From contig CALKGM010000001.1 of NCBI GenBank assembly GCA_938084675.1, positions 51,508 to 115,507 on the forward strand: 64,000 nt of DNA, given 5' to 3'. Source of the DNA: Candidatus Poseidoniaceae archaeon. GTDB lineage: Archaea; Thermoplasmatota; Poseidoniia; Poseidoniales; Poseidoniaceae. Below the pieces are notes generated by a model that was given only the letters and a program-made list of their open reading frames with translations, did not search any database and had not been told where the DNA came from. Positions within the stretch are counted from its first letter, which is position 1, and each line of letters opens with the position of its first letter. This document shows, piece by piece, positions 17,661-27,400 of this stretch. The translations under genes and the position numbers were made by a program.

Positions 17661-18353
17661 ATGGATGACAATATCCGAACGTCGGCTGCACGCCTTGTTC
17701 GACGACTCAAAGAAGGAAGTCACACCATCACTGTAGCCGAGTCGTGCACTGGTGGTTTGCTAGCGAGTACGCTGACCGACATTGCTGGGGCAAGCGAGTG
17801 GTTCAAGAAATCCTGGGTGACCTACGCTAATGATGCGAAAGTCAGTGAACTTGGTGTTGAAGAAGAAGTTCTCAACACTAAAGGAGCGGTTTCTGCACGA
17901 GTAGCGATTCAGATGGCTCAAGGGGCACGAGAACGTGCAGAAGCATCCATTGCCATTGCTATCACCGGAATCGCAGGGCCCAATAACGATGGTTCTGCAA
18001 AACCAGTAGGAACAGTGTATGTCGGAATTGCATCACGAACATGGGCCAATGCCTTGCACACCCAAATCGGAGGAACGCGAGCCGAAAATAAATCTGGATT
18101 TGTTCAATTTGCCCTGCAAACTGCAATTCATTGCTGGGACGAAGCAATGGTGCAAGCGAAAGAAGCAGAAGCAAAAGAGATTATTGCAATTGAAGAGGCT
18201 ATGAAGAGGGAAGAAGAACGCCTTGAGGAACTTGAGCGCCGAGATGCTGCTGCTCGGGAAACTGCTCCATGGCAGGATGATGCATGGTCCGAAAAAGAAG
18301 AAACCTCCGATAAGGAAATGGGTTCTTATGTTGAATGGTCAGAAGAGGAATGA
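17661..18353 (+). CDS. pncC: CinA C-terminal domain / nicotinamide-nucleotide amidohydrolase family, with acidic coiled-coil tail
   Basis: TITVAESCTGGLLASTLTDIAGASEWF, GIAGPNNDGSAKPVGTVYVGIA. Confidence 0.9.
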   Translation: MDDNIRTSAARLVRRLKEGSHTITVAESCTGGLLASTLTDIAGASEWFKKSWVTYANDAKVSELGVEEEVLNTKGAVSARVAIQMAQGARERAEASIAIAITGIAGPNNDGSAKPVGTVYVGIASRTWANALHTQIGGTRAENKSGFVQFALQTAIHCWDEAMVQAKEAEAKEIIAIEEAMKREEERLEELERRDAAARETAPWQDDAWSEKEETSDKEMGSYVEWSEEE

Positions 18354-18419
18354 GTTTTCTCTTAAACTTCATCAATCTCCATCACACACCTTTTGAAGCG
18401 TCGTCGTACAAGAGCAACC

Positions 18420-20069
18420 ATGGGTGAGAGATGGGCCGAAATCGCTGCCCTGCTCAAACAGCACAAATTGTTGGCAATGACTTCTATTAAGAGCCAAATC
18501 ATGGCACTTGATAACCCAATGGAAGTGATTGCAGCCGCTGGACCATTGAATTATTCTTCAACCGTCCTAAACGATACAATGCTATCCGCTATGATTAATC
18601 ATGTCGGCAGCACAATGGGGAATCCAACCCCTTCAAATCAACCGACACCTGCTGCCGTCATGGCTCCTCCGCCACAATCAATGCCAAATCAGGTAGTTAG
18701 CCAAACGCCCACAGACCTCGCTAGAACCGTTGCCCCGATTGAAGAGCCAAAACCGCTGGACATCAAATTTAGAAATAACCTACCTGATTGGAATCAATCC
18801 GATTTTTCCACTCATGCTAGCGATGTCAGTTCAGACATTACCGTCCATTTTGACATCACTGGAAACTCTGTAACTGAAGGTAAAATGTCCGATATTACAG
18901 CTTGCTTCAATGACCGATTGAAAAGTATTCGAAAACTCATCGTTCAAAATTCCAATCTTCCCCGCAAACACCAAGAAATTGCACGCTTACTTGCAGAAAT
19001 AAGCCGTTATCAAGGCCATGAAAACAAGGCTGCTGCCATTGGACTCGTCAACGAACCGAGGTATACCAAGAACGGACACCTCATTTGGGGTCTGGAAGAT
19101 GAGACTGGAGAGATGACTTGCCTTCTCACGAAGCGGAAGGGCGAGGATAGGGACAGAGCCCATGAAGCAATCCTTGAAGCAGGATTAATGCCGGATGATG
19201 TTCTTGGGGTCTCGGGGACCTTTAGCCAAACTGGCGATTTATTTTACGTCGATGACCTCCATTTCCCATTGGAGTCACGCCACCAGAAAGTAAGTGCTGA
19301 ACAAGGCGTAAGTGTGGCGTTTCTCTCCGACATCCACGTAGGTTCGAAAACCTTCCTTGAGGCACAGTGGCACAAGATGGTTCGTTGGTTCCATTCTGAC
19401 CCTCTCGCTAAGACGATCAAGTACCTCATCCTGTCTGGAGACTGTGTTGATGGGGTCGGAATCTATCCCGGACAAGACAAGGAACTGGCCATCCCTGACT
19501 TGTTTGCCCAATACACGGAATTTGCAAGGCTGTTAGAATTACTTCCCGATTGGGTAGAGTGTGTCATGCTTCCAGGGAACCATGATGCAGTTCGACCTGC
19601 TGAACCACAACCAACATTTGAGAAAGACATTCAGCAAGACTACAACACGACTACCTTTGTTGGAAATCCATGTGACTTTTCGCTCCATGATGTGCGATTG
19701 CTTTCCTACCACGGCAAGTCCATCGACGATTTCGTAGCTGGCCTCAGAACCGTGACCTATGCTGACCCCGTTGAAGCAATGCGAGAAATGTTGCGTCGTC
19801 GTCATTTAGCCCCTCAATGGGGTGGAAAAACACCATTATCTCCAGAACCCGAAGACGGGTTGGTGATTCGCGAAGTCCCTGACATTTTTGTCACGGGCCA
19901 CGTCCATGGTCACGAATGCGTGGATTTCAGAGGTACAACACTGGTTTGTTCCAGTACATGGCAAGACCAAACATCCTACCAGCGTATGCTTGGGTTCCAA
20001 CCAAAGCCATGTATGTTGACGATCATCAATCTAAAGAGTCACAAGTCAATATCAATTCCATTCGCTTGA
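18420..20069 (+). CDS. polB: DNA polymerase D (PolII) small subunit DP1
   Basis: Calcineurin-like region VAFLSDIHVGSKTFLEAQWHKMVRW, LSGDCVDGVGIYPGQDKEL, PGNHDAVRPAEPQP, VTGHVHGHE. ATG 18420 preferred over TTG 18393. Confidence 0.95.
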   Translation: MGERWAEIAALLKQHKLLAMTSIKSQIMALDNPMEVIAAAGPLNYSSTVLNDTMLSAMINHVGSTMGNPTPSNQPTPAAVMAPPPQSMPNQVVSQTPTDLARTVAPIEEPKPLDIKFRNNLPDWNQSDFSTHASDVSSDITVHFDITGNSVTEGKMSDITACFNDRLKSIRKLIVQNSNLPRKHQEIARLLAEISRYQGHENKAAAIGLVNEPRYTKNGHLIWGLEDETGEMTCLLTKRKGEDRDRAHEAILEAGLMPDDVLGVSGTFSQTGDLFYVDDLHFPLESRHQKVSAEQGVSVAFLSDIHVGSKTFLEAQWHKMVRWFHSDPLAKTIKYLILSGDCVDGVGIYPGQDKELAIPDLFAQYTEFARLLELLPDWVECVMLPGNHDAVRPAEPQPTFEKDIQQDYNTTTFVGNPCDFSLHDVRLLSYHGKSIDDFVAGLRTVTYADPVEAMREMLRRRHLAPQWGGKTPLSPEPEDGLVIREVPDIFVTGHVHGHECVDFRGTTLVCSSTWQDQTSYQRMLGFQPKPCMLTIINLKSHKSISIPFA

Positions 20070-20074
20070 TAAAA

Positions 20075-20761
20075 TCAAGCCATTCCCAAATGTGGCAGAA
20101 TATCCCTGAGGTCTTTAGTATTCACAACCGGGACCTCAGCCTCCTCAAATGCAGCATGGGATGAATCTCGTGTCGGGTTAAACCCGATGAAACGACTACC
20201 TTCTACTTGCATGGAGAGGTCCATTTCAGAATCACCGACCGAAACACACTGTTCGGGCTTGAAACCATTCATGTCCAACAACCGCTGGATGACTTCGTCC
20301 TTGCCAGTTGCATGAAGCCGACAAACACCTTCATCGGTGAGAAAGCCCTCGTCGTCAAAGACAAATCCATTTGCGATCCAATCGTCAACTTTCAGAATAC
20401 CAGCGATGGAACTCACAAAAATATCGACGCCTGCACTGACAATGGCAACAAATACACCATCTGCCAGGAGTTTCTCAACAACCTCACGTGCACCAGGCAT
20501 AAGTTTCACACCTGCATAGGCACGGAACAACTCGTCTCTGTGAATGGGATCTTGGACTTCCTTCCACATTTGGATGTCAGAACGCATGAACTCAACATCG
20601 CTGAGTTCACCGCGAATAAACCGGTTCAGGTTCAACGCATTGTCCGTACCAAATGCATCGTGAAGTGTTCTCCATGAGCTCACTGCATCGACAAGCACAC
20701 CATCGCAATCAAAGACCACGATTCCTGGTTTGACGTCCCCATTCTCTTGAACCATGTCCAC
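20075..20761 (-). CDS. HAD-superfamily phosphatase (phosphoserine phosphatase-like)
   Basis: VVFDCDGVLVDAVSSW, IVSAGVDIFVSSIAGILKVD, SVGDSEMDLSMQ. Confidence 0.88.
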   Translation of the reverse strand: MDMVQENGDVKPGIVVFDCDGVLVDAVSSWRTLHDAFGTDNALNLNRFIRGELSDVEFMRSDIQMWKEVQDPIHRDELFRAYAGVKLMPGAREVVEKLLADGVFVAIVSAGVDIFVSSIAGILKVDDWIANGFVFDDEGFLTDEGVCRLHATGKDEVIQRLLDMNGFKPEQCVSVGDSEMDLSMQVEGSRFIGFNPTRDSSHAAFEEAEVPVVNTKDLRDILPHLGMA

Positions 20762-20816
20762 ACCAAGGAACTCCAGTTTGAAAGGGTTCGCTTTTGGCTA
20801 GGGGTAGCCCAAGGCA

Positions 20817-20882
20817 GGGAGCCCTGTTAGGGGCTCCCCGCTGGGATACAGCCTCACGGCTGCAGACACCTGCTTTCAGGTG
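20817..20882 (-). terminator. array of three consecutive stem-loops downstream of the giant surface gene
   Basis: GGGAGCCC/GGGCTCCC (20817-20838), CAGCC/GGCTG with GTGA tetraloop on the minus strand (20849-20862), CACCTG/CAGGTG (20867-20882). Confidence 0.6.
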
Positions 20883-20912
20883 AAGTATTGTCGTAACAAC
20901 TCAACTGAGGCT

Positions 20913-21446
20913 TCAAGCCTTCTTGTTGAAAGCCAAGTTCGACCACTTTGTCAATTCTGCACCGTTGCCGTTAGGCGGAGCATAGGTGATGGTGATCGTG
21001 ACACCGGTGAGTGGTGTACCGTCAGGTGCGTGGGTGCGAACGAAGATTGTATCTCCAGAGTTGAAGGTCGAGATTGACCGATTACCGTCTCTGTCAACAG
21101 AATCAACGAACGTTACAAACGCATCACTGTTGGCCGGATTGAATCCGTACACACCAGCGCTTTCAGCAAGATTGACTGTAACCACACTCTGACCGCCAGT
21201 TGAATTCTGATAGATCACACGGACTTCAACAGCTTGTGTTGCAAGTGCTGTTTGTGCGTTCATAACAGAGATTCTCCAGTGACCTTCATCAGCGTCTACA
21301 CCGTTCACATCTTCCATTTGGAAGGTGATACGAGGAACGCCCTTGACGTCGGTCTCAGCAAGCGATGATGCCCAGACATAGATGACACCTGAGAGAACCA
21401 CTGTGATTGCAACCATAAGGATGGTAGCGATTACAGGGCTGACTGC
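20913..21446 (-). other. C-terminal archaeal type IV pilin-like domain within the giant protein
   Basis: AVSPVIATILMVAITVVLSGVIYVWASSL followed by a ~145-aa beta-rich domain; Ala codon at 21444-21446 = residue 4426 of 4602. Confidence 0.85.
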
Positions 21447-24400
21447 AGTTTCATCTTCCTCGATACGTTCCACAACTTCTTCATCTTCTTCATCAGCACG
21501 GCGGCTGGAGAAGGTGAGTAGGCTCACGAAGAGACCAGCCATAGCCACAGCGATGATGCTTGGGGCAAAGGATGGAACTGCGCTTGCACCGACAGTGTCG
21601 ACAACTGTTGGGATGTCTTGTGCGGTTGCAAGGAACGTAGTGTCAGCGGTATCTTGGTCTGCTGCGTTACATGGGTCTGCTGTTGGAAGCGAGGTCATGA
21701 CGTTGTTACACCAGTTGCTGTCTTCAAGCAATGGACGACGGATAGAGGATGCTGTTGCATCTTGTCCATATCGGCCAGGTGCAGACCATGGCTCATCGGA
21801 TTGAACACCGTTGATCACACGGTAGTGCGATGCTGGGTTGTCAGCGATGAATCGTTCTGTTGTCGATTTCGTCAAGTCACATGGGTTGTCCAAACAGGTT
21901 AGTACATCCATTTCTACCCAAACATGTGTGGTATCTCTGGTGACGTAAACGTCCTCAGTGAGTTTCACAGCGGAGTTGTAGTCAGGTACATCGTAATAAC
22001 GAGTTTGTTCAATGTCTGTGTGTCCATCTGAGTGGTAGGTCACAGCAAGCATGTGGTCGTAGCGGTAAGGTCCTGGATCACCAGCGCCGTCGATTGTAAC
22101 GGTGACTGGGATGTAGGTTCCTGTCATGACGTTGGTAACTCCGTTGAAGCTGAATCCTGTCACACCATCAAAGGCATAGTCTGGGACTTGCTCAGGGACG
22201 TTCGTAACCTTCACACCGATGGTCTTGGTTGCAACACCTTGCTCGTATGCCGCAATTGGCATCAAAGCAGTATCGTAGTTAGGGATATGTGTGTTGTATT
22301 CGCCATCAACGATAGGTGCTGTTGGTGTGTCACGTAGAACTAGAGTGATCTCACAGTATGAGCTGCCGGTTGGTGGGATTTGGTGAATACCACCGTTGTT
22401 GAGGTAGTCTCGCTGTTCGTTTGGAACATCCGTTGCAGCATCTTCAATCAGGTCAAAGACGAGGTCGTCTCCGATGATGGTGGTTGTGAAGTAGTTCGAG
22501 TATGTGCATTGGTCAGTAGATTCAACGGTCCAAAGAAGGTCATCCATATCGTGGTCAACATCGGCCTTGATAGCTGAGAGGTCAAACGTTAGGTTGTCTT
22601 CGTTGGTATCGTCTTCTGTCATGACAAGCTTCCAGGCCTGGTTGATAGGCAGGTTAGCTTTGTTGACAATCGTTGTACCGTTTGCTGCATCCCAATTACG
22701 GATCACAGGTGCATCGTTGACTGGTGATACTGAGAAAGCAACATCAAAGGTCTCTGCATCGGTGTTCTCTGCTCCATCATCAGATAGAGAGAGTGTTACC
22801 ATACATGTGCCACCCTTTTCGTTTGCTGTGTTCTCGGTAATGGTCAATTCGTTGTTGACAACATCAACTGTGAATGCTTCACAGGTTGAAGGGATGCTTG
22901 CGCCCCATGTGTAGGTTTGACGGCTTGGCGATTGCTCGTTAGCCATGTCCCGGATGTAGGAGCGTGTAGCGTTGGATACATCACCAAGGAACTTGGTGTG
23001 TGTTCCAAACCCTTCAGGCAGGATGTTGTTGAATGAACCATCTTCGGAGATGATCGGCATACAGTCTGTTGCGACTCGGTCATTGTTACAGATAACTGGC
23101 TTGTCGTTCACATTGTTCACCGTGTAGGTGATGTTGTGGCTGTCGCTTAGTCCGTTGCTGTCTGTCACTTCAAAGGAGAAGACAACTGTTCCGAATTGGT
23201 CAGCGAGCGGCGTGATGGTAACATCTTGGCCGTTCTGAGCCCAATCAATGAGGACGTTGTCAAAGGCCACAAGGGTTCCTTCGGTAACGACCCAATCAAG
23301 GTCAATTTCAGCATCTTGAACATCGTCCACAAGGTTTGTGAGACTGAATGTGAATGCCGAAGAGTCTTCGTCCTTGTCAAACGAGGATAGACCATCAGAT
23401 GGAGCAGTTGTTGCTTCAGTATCAATAACAGGACATGCACGTTGGATGTCAACGGTTGCTCGGACATCTGTTGTGTCTCCGGCTCCAGCAGTGTAACTGT
23501 CGTCAAATGCTACGTTAGTAGCCATTGAAACATCTTCGATGGTAGCCCAGTCGTAAGCACATTCAGCAGGTGTCTTCAGCATGATGTCGTAGTTCTTAGC
23601 TGCACCAGCAGTTGCAACACCCTTGTAGGAGCGGTATACCAAGACTTCATCGTTCAGGTTTCCAGTCATCAAATCATCATGGTCCAATTCAACGGTCATG
23701 AACTTGGTCAAGTTCTGAAGCGTTGCGGTCTGGTCCAAAGTTTGGGACGGGTGAACGGTTGTGATATCTGCAGTGGTTTCTTGTTGAACAATTGCGACGA
23801 TGTCGATTTGGCTCGGCATTCCACCAATACGGCTCCATGGGATGGAGATTTCACCAAGTGAAGTGGAGAAGTCCGCATCAATGTTGGCTGTGCTCAAAGT
23901 AGAGCGAGACCAACCGAGGAAACCGTAGCTGTAGAGGTCGTATGAGGAATCACTGTCTGCCCATAGCACGTAGTTAGCGCTGAATGGGAGGTTGTGAGCT
24001 CCACCAAGTCCATTGTATCCAACATCAGATCCACTTCCGTCAACACTGATGTAAATCAGTACGTCAGAGGAAGTCAAGTCCGATCCGGTCATACCCATGT
24101 ATAGGCTGTCACCTTCGACATAGGTTACCAAGAAATCATCGGTTCCGTCTCCGCTCATCTTACCAGGCATTGCATAGCCAGATGGGTTGAGGGCGTTTCC
24201 GCCGACCCAGTCCTCGTTACTTCCGTCCACTGACATAGTTTCAGGTTGGAAGGATGTCGAGACATAGGATGCACGCTCATCGTCAGTTGATGTAACGAGA
24301 AGTGCAACTTCGTCTTGTGGAAGGTCACCGAGGTGAGTCGTTTCAATAGACAAGAGGTTGGCTTCGTCAATCACTGAAGTTGAATCAATGGTAATTGCAC

Positions 24401-27400
24401 TGCTCAGCAGAGTGTTACCGATTGAAGTCACGTGGGAGCGAGGTCCGGCGTTGATTTGCGTGGTTGATGCAGACCAAGTTAGGTTCTCGACGCTTCCGAT
24501 TGAATCTTCAACGTAGATAGCTGTTGTAGCATCCGAAGTACCACCGTCCCAGCGGAACGGTGTGTTATCGATGTGTACACCGATAAGGCCAGATGCGTCC
24601 ATTGGGTAAACCCAAACATCGCTGCTGTCTACAACATAGAGACCAGTTCCAGTAGAACCACCATCAACGGCTGCATTGATTGCAGTAACGGATGTGGATT
24701 CCACATGAACACCGTAGTCGGTTCCAGTGATATCGGTTCCACCAATCATGCTGAGGTCACCGTTTTCCTTGGTAAGTCCAATTGCGTATCCACTGATTGT
24801 TGTTCCATCAAGGTTGAGGAATCTGTTCGTGTCATCTGCAACGATACCGATAGTGGAGGTATCTCCGCTTCCGATAAGTGTTGAACCTTCATCGCTGAAG
24901 TCACAGTCATCGATGACAATTGCATTGTCACCAAGTGTGATGGTGTTCGTTCCAGATAGGATGGTCACACCATCGCAACTTAGAGCTGTAATTCCAACTG
25001 CATTAGGAGAGACTCGGCCTGCGGAGAGACCAACGGTGTTTCCACTAATGTCAGGGCCAGCGTATCCTGATGAACCGCCGGTTGATTCCAAGACATTGAT
25101 GGTTGCACCACCGTCACCGTAGGAATCTCGCACGGTAAGTGTGTAAGCCCCAGCATCGCTGTAGGATTTCAAAGGCAGATATTCAGTGTTACTACTGAAG
25201 GAGTAGGTACCCCATGTATCGGTTGAACCGTCTGGCTTGTCAATGGTGATACTGATCTCGTATCCCCAGTTGTCAGTTCCCAAATTGACGTCAGCTGATT
25301 TCCCAGATGCAATGTTAAACGTACAACTGTCAGAGGTCCTATATCCGCTGCTGCTGATTGAGCACAAGGAATTCGTAGGCGCAGGTGGAGACCTCATTTC
25401 ACTGAGATAAATTCCGCCATCAGCGTCTACGAGGGTGTTGTTGGTAACATCACCAGTACTCTTGAACACTTGGATACCTGTGGAACTTGGATCACTGATA
25501 CCGCCAATTGTGTTGTTGTGGACGGTAAAGTTGCTAACGGTGTTAATGCTGATAGCATTCTTACTACCAACGATCGTATTGTCTTGAATCAGCAGGTCAG
25601 TGACCTTTCCACTGTAGACCGAAACCGCTCTTCCACCGTTGGGGTTAAACTCATTGTTGGTGATGATGGTTCCGTCAGCCTGACTTGATGAATACAGCCA
25701 AACATCAGCAATTTCCCCACCGTCGTAGAACTTGTTGCTATCGATGGTAACGTTATCTGCTCCAAGTTCACTTGCAGTGTGCGAGTAATAGTACGGTGAG
25801 CGTTCGAGTTGGATTGCAGATCCACAGTCGTAGAAGGTATTGTTGTAGATAAGGCTCTCTTCTCCACCGTTCAATTGAACGCAGATGTCTGTGTTTTGAA
25901 TCGCGTTGGTCAGCGCGGTGTACCCCTTGAAGTGAGTTAACGTGCTGTTAGTGATCCTGAAGTGATCCAATTCGTGTTCATTGTAAGTCCCGTATCCGAT
26001 TGTACCCCAAATGCTAGCAACTCCTGAGATTGTACTTCGATCCATGTCAAGGTTCATGCTGTAATATTGGTATCCGATCTGGAATCCTTGCATTTCCCCT
26101 TGGTCACTTACAGCCGTAGCGGTGACATTGGTATTGTGCATCCAAAGGTTGACCTCTTGGTTGTAACGTGGGTAGAATCGGTTTGCGTTGTCAAAGGTGT
26201 ATGAAGAGGTTGAGATGATATTCGTTCCGTTCCAGTTGTGTGTACCACCTTGAAGATAGATGAATGGTGTATCAAACATGACCGTGTCACCTGCAATATC
26301 GTTTCCACTTATTGTGTAATAATATCCGTATTCCACAAGACCATTACTGTATGTACGTGTACTTCCGGTACCCAGGGTCGAACAAGCGTTCTGCTGGATG
26401 TACGAAGTACTGGTGTAACGATAACAGATGCGTGAGTCAAACGTTTCAACGAGATCAATTGAGTCTGTGTTTCCTGGAGTGTTCGTCAAGGTCATAGGCT
26501 CAAAGGCATAACGGAAGTCTGCGTTGTCGGCGGAACTGGTGTAAAAGTAGTCAATTGTGGCTACAGTTACAGCCGTGTATCCAGATAGACTTAGATTGCA
26601 CACTGCCGAACAGGATCCAGCATCAACATTTTGGGTTACAAATGTCAGATCCGATGCAACACCATTGGTATCAGTTTCAGCCATTCCTGTGACAACGCCA
26701 TCGCCATCCTTCAGAACAACGTTCGTTCCACTAACATCTTCGGTGGTGGTTGTGCCTCCAGAAGTAACATTTGCGGTTACTGTGATGTCAACCTCACGCA
26801 TTCGTGAGAACAAACCAGTTCCAGTAACCTCAACAGTTGAAACGTTCAGATCACCCTCAATGAAGTCCATGGTTGATGAACCACTGATAACAACGTCTTT
26901 TGTGTTGTTCAATTCAACATCCTTCAGCACAAAGTTGCTTGAACCCAAGGATTCAATTCCAACTCCGTTTTGTCCGATGGATAGACCAGACAATGCAATG
27001 TCACGGTTTGTGTTTAGTCCGTACTTCAAAGCTGGTCCTTGAGCACCAGTGATGGTTCCAGAGAACGCCGTGTTCAAATCCTTGAGGTAGTAAATACCAG
27101 CAAGATTCTGGTTTTCAAAGTCTACATTCTGTAGATCGAATCGGCCTGAAGCACTTGTTCCAGCAAGGACCCCGTAATCTCCACCTGTCACGTTAATGTT
27201 CGAGGATGAAGCCGCAGATGAACCGGTAACGTAGACACCAGCTGTCGTTGGAGCGGTGATATCGATGTTCTCGAATACACCAGCAGCGTATCCACCACCA
27301 ATGTCAATTCCTACATCAGAACCAATAATCTGTCCGTTCTTAAACAGAGCAGTTCCTGATTCACGAACGTATTCGCCAAGGGAGGCTGGGTTGTTACCTG

